Part shown: positions 1 through 6,231 of the stretch, in pieces
Position numbering within the stretch: the stretch's first letter is position 1
How the letters are laid out: the number at the start of each line of letters is the position of its first letter
Assembly: GCA_036001325.1 (NCBI GenBank)
Contig: DASYUK010000302.1
Coordinates: 1-6,231 of the forward strand
DNA from: DASVHS01 sp036001325
GTDB taxonomy: Bacteria; Acidobacteriota; Thermoanaerobaculia; Gp7-AA8
DNA length: 6,231 nt
Direction: 5' to 3'
Translations under genes and position numbers: made by a program
The notes under the pieces: generated by a model
What the model was told of the DNA's origin: nothing
The model's input: only the letters and a program-made list of their open reading frames with translations
Databases searched by the model: none

Positions 1-414
1 GTCGAACAGTTTCAGGACGATGACGGCCACGCCATCGAAGTGGCCTGGACGATGCGCTCCTTCGAGCGTCCTCGCCAGCGGACCGACGGACACCGTCGTC
101 GTCACGTCCGGCGGATACATCGTCTCGACCGACGGCATGAAGAGAACGTCGATCGATTCTTCTTCGAGCAGTGCGAAATCGCGCTCCTCATCTCGCGGAT
201 AGCGCGCCAGATCTTCATTCGGGCCGAATTGCTTCGGATTGACGAAGATGGACACGACGAAAAAATCGGCGCCGCTGTCGCGCGCCACGCGAATCAGCGA
301 GAGGTGCCCTTCGTGGAGAAAGCCCATCGTCGGAACGAGCCCGACGACTTTTCCGTGCGCGCGCGCGGCGGCGACGGCCTCGCGCGTTTCCTCGATCGTT
401 CGAACTTTCTGCAT
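1..414 (-). CDS. panC: Pantothenate synthetase PanC, N-terminal half (runs off the left edge)
   Basis: PanC joins pantoate and beta-alanine using ATP, through a pantoyl-adenylate, to give pantothenate in the cytosol. The 138 visible codons are the N-terminal half of a protein usually near 280 residues. The adenylate-forming HIGH-type motif is visible at about residues 28-40 (PTMGFLHEGHLSL, His34 and His37). It is followed by the family segment FVNPKQFGPNEDLARYPR at 57-74, and LEGAHRPGHFDGVAV at 117-131, which matches the pantoate and beta-alanine binding region. The ATG at 414-412 is the only usable start, because the TGA of panB at 441-439 is an in-frame stop just upstream. An AAGGA lies about 15 nt before the ATG, farther than usual. 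The gene follows panB by 24 bp, so the two are very likely co-transcribed. The C-terminal half is outside the window. Identity is near certain from the motifs. Confidence 0.97.
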   Translation of the reverse strand, partial: MQKVRTIEETREAVAAARAHGKVVGLVPTMGFLHEGHLSLIRVARDSGADFFVVSIFVNPKQFGPNEDLARYPRDEERDFALLEEESIDVLFMPSVETMYPPDVTTTVSVGPLARTLEGAHRPGHFDGVAVIVLKLFD

Positions 415-438
415 CGCGACGGCAGAAGATCCTTCGCG

Positions 439-1311
439 TCATTTCATCGGAACGACGATGCCGCCTGTCCCGTAGAGACGCTCCAGCTCCTCGCGAGAAC
501 CGGCGTGAAACGACTCCGTCTTCTCGTCAGGAAACTTCCCTTCGCGCACATCGCTCAGAAAGTTGGTCAGCGCCGCCTTCATGTCGTCGGCGATATGCGC
601 GTACTTGCGCACGAACTTCGGCGTGTGACCTTCGTACAGACCGAGGACGTCGTGAAAGACGAGGACCTGTCCGTCGCAGGAGGGACCGGCGCCGATGCCG
701 ATCGTCGGTATCGAGATGCGCTCGGTGATGAACGCGGCCAGCTCGCTCGGCACGCATTCGAGCACGAGCGAGAAGCAGCCGGCCTGCTCGAGCGCCATCG
801 CTTCATCGATGAGGCGCCGCGCTTCGTCGACGCCCTTCCCCTGAACTTTGAATCCGCCGAAGGCGTTGACCGACTGCGGCGTCAGGCCGATGTGTCCCAT
901 CACCGGCATTTCGGCATCGACCATCGCTTCGACGACTTTGATGCGACTCGCCTTGCCGCCCTCGATCTTCACCGCGTGCGCGCCGGCCTGGATGAAACGA
1001 CCGGCGTTGCGGACGGCCTCTTCGACAGAGACCTGATACGAGAGATACGGCATGTCGCCGACGACCAACGCGTGCGTCACGCCGCGCGCGACCGCGCGCG
1101 TGTGGTGAATCATGTCGTCGACGGTCACACTCAGCGTATCGGGATATCCGAGGACGACCATGCCGAGGGAGTCGCCGACGAGAATGATGTCGGCGCCGGC
1201 GGCGTCGGCGATTTTGCCCGACGGATAGTCGTACGCCGTGAGCATACCGATCCGCTGCGATGCTTTCATCGCCCGAATCTGCGGAACGGTCATCTTCTTG
1301 GTTTGTTCCAT
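439..1311 (-). CDS. panB: 3-methyl-2-oxobutanoate hydroxymethyltransferase PanB
   Basis: PanB transfers a hydroxymethyl group from methylene-tetrahydrofolate to alpha-ketoisovalerate, making ketopantoate, the first committed step to pantothenate. It is a 290-residue TIM-barrel protein. The metal and substrate residues known from the E. coli enzyme are all in place: Asp47 in VGDSLGM, Asp86 in GDMPY, Lys115 and Glu117 in AVKIEGG, and Glu185 in LECVP. GHIGLTPQS at 139-147 is also typical. The usual family end, GKFP...ESFH, falls at about residue 269, leaving a 21-residue tail (270-290, ending GGIVVPMK) beyond the E. coli length. The ATG is supported by a GGAGG on the minus strand at 1322-1318, 6 nt before the start. 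It precedes panC by 24 bp and follows the deoxynucleoside kinase after a 102-bp gap containing a palindromic repeat, which could split or attenuate transcription. Confidence 0.98.
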   Translation of the reverse strand: MEQTKKMTVPQIRAMKASQRIGMLTAYDYPSGKIADAAGADIILVGDSLGMVVLGYPDTLSVTVDDMIHHTRAVARGVTHALVVGDMPYLSYQVSVEEAVRNAGRFIQAGAHAVKIEGGKASRIKVVEAMVDAEMPVMGHIGLTPQSVNAFGGFKVQGKGVDEARRLIDEAMALEQAGCFSLVLECVPSELAAFITERISIPTIGIGAGPSCDGQVLVFHDVLGLYEGHTPKFVRKYAHIADDMKAALTNFLSDVREGKFPDEKTESFHAGSREELERLYGTGGIVVPMK

Positions 1312-1334
1312 CTCACCCCTCCGGGACCGGAAGG

Positions 1335-1392
1335 GTGTAGCGGCGCGCTTCAGCGCGCCGGCTGGTCGGCGGGCTGAAGCCCGCCGCTACAC
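1335..1392. repeat. REPIN-like palindrome: two inverted hairpin units
   Basis: This intergenic element has outer arms GTGTAG (1335-1340) and CTACAC (1387-1392) enclosing two perfect 8-bp hairpins. Hairpin one is CGGCGCGC-TTCA-GCGCGCCG at 1341-1360 and hairpin two is CGGCGGGC-TGAA-GCCCGCCG at 1367-1386. Hairpin two is the reverse complement of hairpin one except at two positions, and those two positions pair with each other in each small hairpin, so the change is compensatory. A further 6-bp outer match (1324-1329 with 1400-1405) extends the symmetry. Two REP-like units in opposite orientation resemble a REPIN, the form mobilised by RAYT transposases in other bacteria; no RAYT gene is in the window. 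It lies between the kinase stop and the panB ribosome site. No T-tract follows it on either strand, so an intrinsic terminator is not supported, though an effect on the transcript is possible. Confidence 0.8.
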
Positions 1393-1413
1393 TCCGTCTC
1401 GGTCCTTCCTACT

Positions 1414-2058
1414 TCAGGATCCAAGCGGTACGTAGTACTGCGTTCCCTTTTGAGCATTGCGAATCTGCTCGACGAGCTGATCGAAATGCTCGGGCGTGTT
1501 CACGAAGTCGATGTCGTTCGTATTCACCACAAGCAACGGCGTCTCGTCGTACCGGTAGAAGTAGTGTGAGTACGCCTCGCTGAGCTCCTGCAAATACGAT
1601 GACGAGATCGATTTCTCGTAAGCTCGCCCGCGCTTCTTAATGCGCCGCATCAGTGTATCAAGATTGCCCTGCAGATAGATGACCAGATCAGGCTTCGGCA
1701 CAGTTTCGTGAAGCAAGTCATAGAGACGGTTGTAGATGAGGAGCTCGGAGTCATCGAGCGTCAGGTAGGCAAAGATCTTGTCTTTCGGGAAGGTGTAGTC
1801 GGCGATGATCAGCTCCGTGAACAGGTCGCGCTGAGCGACACCGCGCTGCTGGTCATATCGCGAGAGCAGAAAAAAGAGCTGAGTGCGGAACGCCGCACCG
1901 CGCCGATCGTTGTAAAAGTCGTCGAGAAACGGATTCTCCGCATCCTCGAGCACTTTCGTTCCGCGGAAACGCTTCGCCAGCATCGTGACGAGCGACGTCT
2001 TCCCAACGCCGATGGGCCCCTCTACCGCGATGTGTCGGTAGGGCAAGGGTGCGGACAC
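1414..2058 (-). CDS. Deoxynucleoside kinase (deoxyadenosine/deoxyguanosine kinase type)
   Basis: This enzyme phosphorylates salvaged deoxynucleosides to 5'-monophosphates in the cytosol. The 214 residues match the length of bacterial dNK-family enzymes. The P-loop is GPIGVGKT at residues 14-21. An acidic segment LEDAENPFLDDFYND (37-51) corresponds to the family's base-binding and catalytic-acid region. QLFFLLSRY (60-68) and the arginine-rich LID, RRIKKRGRAYEKS (138-150), are also characteristic. Where animal enzymes have E/D-R-S, this protein has ADY followed by TFPKDKIFA (86-97), a variant I recall from the bacterial subgroup. Base preference cannot be read from the sequence. The start is GTG at 2058-2056. 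The reading frame extends upstream to a stop at 2106-2104 without an ATG or GTG. No Shine-Dalgarno sequence precedes it. In some bacteria this kinase sits beside folK and pan genes; here panB follows but folK is not seen. Confidence 0.9.
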   Translation of the reverse strand: MSAPLPYRHIAVEGPIGVGKTSLVTMLAKRFRGTKVLEDAENPFLDDFYNDRRGAAFRTQLFFLLSRYDQQRGVAQRDLFTELIIADYTFPKDKIFAYLTLDDSELLIYNRLYDLLHETVPKPDLVIYLQGNLDTLMRRIKKRGRAYEKSISSSYLQELSEAYSHYFYRYDETPLLVVNTNDIDFVNTPEHFDQLVEQIRNAQKGTQYYVPLGS

Positions 2059-2072
2059 GCGCGCAAGGATAA

Positions 2073-2138
2073 GGGATGAGGGATGAGGGATGAAGGATGA
2101 ATTTCAAACGTTAGCCCTCATCCCTCAGCCCTCATCCC
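2073..2138. repeat. Heptad repeats (GGGATGA) arranged as a long inverted repeat
   Basis: Four tandem heptads lie at 2073-2100: GGGATGA three times, then AGGATGA. After a short spacer come inverted copies at 2115-2138, made of TCATCCC or TCAGCCC units. Positions 2073-2096 can pair with 2138-2115 at 22 of 24 positions, around an 18-nt loop. The mismatches are A2083 opposite G2128 and A2094 opposite C2117. The element fills most of the 98-bp space between the divergent kinase and M16 genes, so it lies inside or overlaps both promoter regions. It could be a mobile or slippage-derived repeat, a protein-binding site, or a hairpin in DNA or RNA. The sequence does not decide between these. Its copies elsewhere in the genome cannot be seen from here. 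Confidence 0.75.
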
Positions 2139-2144
2139 TATGAT
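2139..2144 (+). promoter_or_regulatory. Possible -10 element of the M16 operon
   Basis: TATGAT is one base from the sigma-70 -10 consensus and lies 12 nt before the ATG at 2157. A start of transcription about 7 nt downstream would give a leader of only about 6 nt, which would fit the absence of a Shine-Dalgarno sequence. No good -35 hexamer is found 16-18 bp upstream, where the heptad repeat lies. This is a tentative call from one hexamer. Confidence 0.25.
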
Positions 2145-2156
2145 AGAAACCTGCCG

Positions 2157-3419
2157 ATGCTCAACCTCGAAGACTATCGCCTCCCCAACGGTCTCAGCGT
2201 CGTCCTCAACGAGGACCACTCCGCGCCACTGGTGGCGATCAACATCTGGTATCACGTCGGCTCGAAGAACGAGCGCGTCGGACGCACCGGCTTCGCTCAT
2301 CTCTTCGAGCACATGCTCTTCTCCGGATCGGAGCACATCGGCAACAACGAGCACTTCCGCTACGTGCAGTCGGTCGGCGGCGTCCTCAACGGAACGACAT
2401 TCTTTGATCGAACCAATTACTTTGAAACATTACCATCGAACTATTTAGCGCTCGGATTGTGGCTGGAATCCGATCGCATGGGTTTCTTCCTCCCCGCGCT
2501 GACGCAGGAGAAGCTCGACATCCAGCGCGAAGTGGTGAAAGAAGAGCGCCGCCAGCGATACGACAACGTGCCGTACGGCACAGCATTCGAGCGGCTGCTG
2601 CATCTGGCTTACGACCCCGACTACTCGTATCACTGGCCGACCATCGGATCGATGGACGATCTGACCGCGGCGTCGCTCGATGACATCCGTGATTTCTTCA
2701 AGACGTGGTATCGACCCGACAATGCGGTGCTGACACTCATCGGCGATTTCGCCCCCGATGAAGCGAAGCGGCTCGTCGCGCAGTATTTCGGCCACATCCC
2801 GGCGGGCGGCGGGTTTCCGCAGTTCAAGCTGCAGCGAAGATCGCCAGACCGTGAGCGGCGCGAAGTGTTCCCTTCGCTCGTGCAACTGCCGCGTATCTAC
2901 CGCCTCTATCACCTCCCGAAGATGGGCGAGCGCGACTGGATTCACATGGATCTCCTCTCGACCGTGCTCGCATCAGACAAGGCGAGCCGTCTCGATCGCG
3001 CGCTCGTGCATGAGCAGCAGATCGCCCAGGACGTCGCCGCGTACGTGTTGCCGACGGAATCGACCGGCATGATGCTGATGCACGCCACGGCGAAGGAGGG
3101 CGTCGACATCGAGCACCTCGAGCATGCTATCGATGAAGAGATCGCGCGAATGATGAAGGGCGGTATCAAGAATGACGAGTTGACGCGCGCGCGTAATCGC
3201 GCTGAAGTCGAGTATGCGCATCAGATCGAGAACTACGACACGCGCGCCGACCTCATCGGCATGCTGGCCACGTACTTCAGTGAGCCACAAAGAGTCCATA
3301 CATGGCTCGAGCCGTACAACCGCGCCACGATTGACGATCTCGCTCACGTCGCGGAGAAGTATCTCGTCGCCGAAAATCGCGTCACGAGCGTCTTCGTCCC
3401 GGAGAGGAGCGCCGCATGA
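2157..3419 (+). CDS. M16B zinc metallopeptidase, catalytic (HxxEH) subunit
   Basis: A 420-residue M16 (pitrilysin/processing-peptidase clan) protein that hydrolyses peptides with zinc. The inverted zinc motif is HLFEH at residues 48-52: His48 and His52 bind zinc and Glu51 is the catalytic base. The distal zinc ligand is Glu129, with exactly 76 residues between His52 and it, in the EVVKEERR segment. A second half-domain is marked by YRPDNAVLTLIGDF (185-198). The C-terminal half lacks the Arg/Tyr substrate-binding pair: the corresponding stretch reads RALVHEQQIAQDV. That pair is present in the next gene, which overlaps this one by 4 bp, so the two likely form a heterodimer. There is no signal peptide; the protein begins MLNLEDYRLPNG, directly at the conserved LPNG strand, which suggests a cytosolic enzyme. 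The ATG is the first start after an in-frame TAG at 2112 and has no Shine-Dalgarno sequence. The substrate is unknown. Confidence 0.95.
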   Translation: MLNLEDYRLPNGLSVVLNEDHSAPLVAINIWYHVGSKNERVGRTGFAHLFEHMLFSGSEHIGNNEHFRYVQSVGGVLNGTTFFDRTNYFETLPSNYLALGLWLESDRMGFFLPALTQEKLDIQREVVKEERRQRYDNVPYGTAFERLLHLAYDPDYSYHWPTIGSMDDLTAASLDDIRDFFKTWYRPDNAVLTLIGDFAPDEAKRLVAQYFGHIPAGGGFPQFKLQRRSPDRERREVFPSLVQLPRIYRLYHLPKMGERDWIHMDLLSTVLASDKASRLDRALVHEQQIAQDVAAYVLPTESTGMMLMHATAKEGVDIEHLEHAIDEEIARMMKGGIKNDELTRARNRAEVEYAHQIENYDTRADLIGMLATYFSEPQRVHTWLEPYNRATIDDLAHVAEKYLVAENRVTSVFVPERSAA

Positions 3420-4783
3420 CCGACTTTCGCGCGTCCGCCCCTCCCCCCGACCCGCCCCGCCCGTATCACTTCCCGCACGTGACGCGAACGAGCTTGCCGA
3501 ATGGCCTGCGCGTACTCGTCGCACAGAATCGCAACGCGCCGATCGTTTCGCTGCGCACGCTGATCCGCTCCGGCGCCGATCACGACAATGCGCAGCTCGC
3601 CGGTCTCGCGTCGCTCGCGGGTGACATGCTCGACGAAGGGGCGGGCGACCGCGACGCCATCCGGCTGGCCGAGGATATCGGACTCCTCGGCGCGGCGCTC
3701 GGAACCGGGACCGATTGGGACGCGTCATACATCTCGATCGACGTTCTGAGCCGCAACGCGGAGCCGAGCGTCTCGATCCTCTCTGATGTCGCCTCGCGCG
3801 CCACGCTGCCGGACGACGGATTCCAACGCGTGCGCAGCGAGCGCCTCACAGAGATTCTGCAGCAGCGCGACGAGCCGTCGGCGATTGCCGGCAAGCGCTT
3901 CTCCGCCCTTCTCTATGGCGAGGGGGTGTACGGCAATTCGATCGTCGGTAACGCCGTCAGCGTCGCGCGCATCACGATCGACGACGTGCGCCGCTTCTAT
4001 CGACAGCACTACGTTCCCAACAACGCCTCGGTCGTCGTCGCCGGCGACGTCAACGCAGAGCAGGCGGCATCGATGGTCGAGCGCGCATTCTCATCCTGGC
4101 CGCACGGTGCGGAACCGCCGCGTCCGACGGTGACGCCGCGCCCGATCGACTCGAGCAGGATCTACATCATCGACCGGCCGCAGGCGGTGCAGTCGGAGAT
4201 CCGCGTCGGCCACATCGGCGTGCCGCGTTCCTGCGAGGACTATTTCCCGCTCTCGGTGATGAACGCACTCCTCGGCGGCGTCTTCAACTCGCGCATCAAT
4301 CTCAACCTCCGCGAGCGGCATGGCTACACGTACGGCGCGCGCTCGACGTTCGCATTCCGGCGGCAGGCCGGTCCGTTCGTCGTCGCCGCGCCGGTGCGCA
4401 ATGAAGTCACGCGTGAGTCAGTCGAAGAAGTTCTCGCCGAGCTGCGGCGCATCCGCACCGGCGATATCGAGACCCGAGAGCTCGACGACACGAAGAACTA
4501 CCTGATGGGCGTCTTCCCGGCGACCGTACAGAGCTCGAGCGACATCGCCAGCCGCCTTGTCGACATGGAGCTCTACAGCCTGCCCGCCGATTACTTCGAT
4601 CGCTATCGGGAAAATATCGCGGCGATCTCACGCGAAGACATCGAACGCGTGGCGCAGAAGTACATCGATCCCGATCGCGCGCTCATCGTCATCGTCGGCA
4701 GCGCCAAAGCGATCCGAGAGCCCCTCGGACACCTCGGCTACCCGATTCACGAGCTGGATATCGAAGGGAAAGAGGTGGCGTAG
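3416..4783 (+). CDS. M16B peptidase-like protein, non-catalytic (Arg/Tyr) subunit
   Basis: A 455-residue M16-family protein with the same two-half layout as its neighbour. The strand SLPNGLRVLV (26-35) aligns with the start of the catalytic subunit. Where HLFEH should be, it has SLAGD (66-70), so all three zinc-site residues are lost and the protein cannot be an active zinc peptidase alone. It retains the substrate-binding pair in NLRERHGYTYG (297-307), probably Arg299 and Tyr306, with the 7-residue spacing seen in the family. This complementary loss matches known M16B heterodimers, such as the Sphingomonas H-subunit and R/Y-subunit pair and mitochondrial MPP beta and alpha. The start ATG overlaps the upstream TGA as ATGA, and GAGAGGAG at 3402-3409 is a strong ribosome site 6 nt before it. 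The overlap implies coupled translation and roughly equal amounts. A proline-rich N-terminus (9-16) replaces a signal peptide. Confidence 0.94.
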   Translation: MTDFRASAPPPDPPRPYHFPHVTRTSLPNGLRVLVAQNRNAPIVSLRTLIRSGADHDNAQLAGLASLAGDMLDEGAGDRDAIRLAEDIGLLGAALGTGTDWDASYISIDVLSRNAEPSVSILSDVASRATLPDDGFQRVRSERLTEILQQRDEPSAIAGKRFSALLYGEGVYGNSIVGNAVSVARITIDDVRRFYRQHYVPNNASVVVAGDVNAEQAASMVERAFSSWPHGAEPPRPTVTPRPIDSSRIYIIDRPQAVQSEIRVGHIGVPRSCEDYFPLSVMNALLGGVFNSRINLNLRERHGYTYGARSTFAFRRQAGPFVVAAPVRNEVTRESVEEVLAELRRIRTGDIETRELDDTKNYLMGVFPATVQSSSDIASRLVDMELYSLPADYFDRYRENIAAISREDIERVAQKYIDPDRALIVIVGSAKAIREPLGHLGYPIHELDIEGKEVA

Positions 4784-4830
4784 AGTGAAACGAGTCCTCC
4801 ACGTTTCCGTATCTGATCGTAGGCGCGATC

Positions 4831-6231
4831 ATGAAGAGGCAGCTCATTGCGATCGGCATCGCCGGCCTGGCGCTCTTCTCCGCCGGCGTGATCGTGGCGA
4901 AGCTCCGCTTGCCGGAGTGGCGCACCGGCACGATTCCGACGCGCTCGTACTTCGCGGCGCAGTTGCAGTCGGCGACCAGCCGCGCGGCGATCTCCATGAT
5001 TTCGCCGCCGCGATATCAACTCCGATCCTGGAGCGACATCGACAGGGATTCGGAATTGGATCCGACGGATCCCACATACAGAGTTCTCGGGACACAAGCG
5101 GCTGATTGGTTCGCGTCGAAAGGGCGCGGACCATTCGTGCAAGCTGACGTCGATGCGCGATTGCGTTCGCGCGAGCGCGAGGTCGATCGGCTTCGCGTCA
5201 TCTATTCGATTCAGGGAGAGCCGATCGCAGCGGTGTGGTTGCCGCTCAATCCGGTCGCAAGTCAAATCCGCGACGCAGCGACCGCCGCGGCGCTTCGCCA
5301 GGCGTTGACCGCCATCATTGTTTCCGACCTCGCCCGCGGAGAGGACCTCGACGTTCTCGGCGCGAAAGTGACTCTTCTGCCACTTGCCGATGGCAATCGA
5401 CCCGAATCGCTCGTCGTGTACACGGTTCCCGGTTCTGATCTCCCGTGCGCGCTGCGCCTGCCCGGCTCGGTGCCGGCGGTCCGCCACCGTCTCCTGAGCA
5501 TCGATCTCACCGACGTGATGATCGTGAAGTTGCCGGGAATCCTCGTCAACAATCTTGTGACTCTCGGATGCGCGGCGCTTTTCGTCGTCCTCCTCAGCAG
5601 GCAGCGGATCGATCTGGCGAACGGAGCGATTCTGGGCCTGCTGTCGCTTGTCTTCATCATAGGTCAGCCGCTGCGCGAATTCGGGAACTGGCCTCAGTTC
5701 CTCAAATTGTCCGGCAACGCCGTCGGTCAGGCGATCGCAATCTTCGTCCTCTGGTCGGCCGCGGAGTCATGGATCCGCTCGACGACTTCAGGCTTTCGCA
5801 CGAACCTCGATTCGCTTCGCGCCGGACGCATCGGGCCGCAGAGCGGAGCCGCTCTTCTCGTCGGTTCCGCGGCGGGAGCCGCCGTCGCCGGACTGTGGCT
5901 GATGATCATCAGTGCGGTGACGCTCGTACCAGGTCTTTCGCCGACCGATGGCTCCGTTCGGCTACCGATGTTCAGCACCGACTTCTCCGTGATCGGTGAA
6001 GGCGTTCTGCTGAGTGGGTTCGTTCTGCTGGCGATCGGCGCGGCATTTCAACTTCCTGGAATCCGTCGTATTCCATTCGGCAATGTGATTCTCGCGACGT
6101 TGTTCCTGGCGACGAGAGTTCCTGTCTCGCGCTTCTGGTTCGCATCACTCGGTGCGCTTCTGATCGCCGCAGTTCTCGTTCGCACCTATAACAGATTCGG
6201 GCTGAGCGCGCTGCTGACTGCGACGGTCACG
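4831..6231 (+). CDS. Unidentified multi-pass membrane protein with N-terminal anchored soluble domain (open at right edge)
   Basis: There are 467 codons without a stop up to the window end. I do not recognise the family. Residues 5-23 form a hydrophobic segment after MKRQ, either a signal anchor or an uncleaved signal peptide. Residues 24-235 are soluble, charged and without obvious catalytic motifs, with a short Arg/Glu-rich helix near 107-122. From 236 on, hydrophobic segments follow at about 236-255, 263-281, 295-311, 340-367, 388-408, 416-428 and 433-450, with another apparently starting at 457. If the first segment exits the cytoplasm, the soluble domain faces the periplasm. The ATG at 4831 is the first start after an in-frame TGA at 4786, apart from a CTG. 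Only a weak AGG (4821-4823) precedes it. It begins 47 bp after the M16 pair on the same strand, so co-transcription is likely. Such an architecture could end in a CPBP/CAAX-type membrane protease beyond the edge, but no EExxR motif is visible here, so this is only a guess. Confidence 0.85.
   Translation, partial: MKRQLIAIGIAGLALFSAGVIVAKLRLPEWRTGTIPTRSYFAAQLQSATSRAAISMISPPRYQLRSWSDIDRDSELDPTDPTYRVLGTQAADWFASKGRGPFVQADVDARLRSREREVDRLRVIYSIQGEPIAAVWLPLNPVASQIRDAATAAALRQALTAIIVSDLARGEDLDVLGAKVTLLPLADGNRPESLVVYTVPGSDLPCALRLPGSVPAVRHRLLSIDLTDVMIVKLPGILVNNLVTLGCAALFVVLLSRQRIDLANGAILGLLSLVFIIGQPLREFGNWPQFLKLSGNAVGQAIAIFVLWSAAESWIRSTTSGFRTNLDSLRAGRIGPQSGAALLVGSAAGAAVAGLWLMIISAVTLVPGLSPTDGSVRLPMFSTDFSVIGEGVLLSGFVLLAIGAAFQLPGIRRIPFGNVILATLFLATRVPVSRFWFASLGALLIAAVLVRTYNRFGLSALLTATVT

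Noticed and set aside
40..1377. A 445-codon open frame on the plus strand, antisense to panC and panB.
   Set aside because: It runs opposite two genes with unmistakable catalytic motifs. Its product is Arg/His/Asp-rich with no family features, as expected from the complement of GC-biased codons.
1335..1392. Intrinsic terminator for the kinase gene.
   Set aside because: The hairpins are GC-rich, but no T-tract follows on either strand, and the symmetric two-unit layout fits a REP-type repeat better.
2059..2107. Longer N-terminus for the deoxynucleoside kinase.
   Set aside because: The in-frame upstream stretch has no ATG or GTG before a stop, is translated heptad repeat, and the P-loop already sits at a normal distance from the GTG at 2058.
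2073..2138. CRISPR-like array or a small peptide gene in the heptad region.
   Set aside because: The units are 7 bp and contiguous without spacers. Translations are short Ser/His/Pro-rich strings without a supported start.
2973..3728. A 251-codon minus-strand open frame across the M16 junction.
   Set aside because: It is antisense to both M16 genes, is extremely Arg-rich and has no recognisable motif; a composition shadow.
4557..5105. A 182-codon plus-strand frame bridging the second M16 gene and the membrane protein.
   Set aside because: It overlaps the end of the M16 gene and the start of the membrane protein in another frame, is Ser/Arg-rich and lacks the hydrophobic pattern seen in the frame starting at 4831.
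4747..5487. A 246-codon minus-strand open frame opposite the membrane protein.
   Set aside because: Arg-rich low-complexity product without motifs; the plus-strand frame has a coherent anchor and membrane segments and stays open to the edge.

Overview
The window is about 6.2 kb of GC-rich bacterial DNA, densely coding, with two divergent gene groups around a 98-bp intergenic region at 2059-2156. I see no plasmid, phage, transposase, tRNA, rRNA or CRISPR features. The GC-rich codon use, the panB-panC-deoxynucleoside kinase cluster, the paired M16 peptidases and a REP-like palindrome suggest a chromosomal region of an Acidobacteriota-like or related environmental bacterium. That assignment is inference from gene style only and is weak.

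Left half, minus strand (read right to left): a deoxynucleoside kinase (2058-1414), a 102-bp gap holding a REPIN-like double hairpin, panB (1311-439), then 24 bp later panC (from 414, running off the left edge). PanB makes ketopantoate and PanC joins pantoate to beta-alanine, so these two are consecutive contributors to pantothenate (vitamin B5) and coenzyme A synthesis, missing only the ketopantoate reductase step between them. The kinase salvages deoxynucleosides and may share their transcript.

Right half, plus strand: two M16 zinc-peptidase-family genes overlapping by 4 bp (2157-3419 and 3416-4783). The first carries the HxxEH zinc site. The second lacks it but carries the Arg/Tyr substrate-binding pair. 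This is the division of labour of heterodimeric M16B peptidases, so the two products probably form one enzyme. A third gene starts 47 bp later (4831) and is open at the right edge. It encodes an unrecognised protein with an N-terminal membrane anchor, a soluble domain of about 210 residues and then many membrane segments.

The divergent intergenic region is built largely from GGGATGA-type heptads facing each other as a near-perfect inverted repeat. Neither flanking start codon has a Shine-Dalgarno sequence, so very short or absent leaders are possible on both sides. I found no convincing new biological system. The most useful leads are the covarying REPIN-like palindrome, the heptad hairpin between divergent genes, and the unidentified membrane protein.
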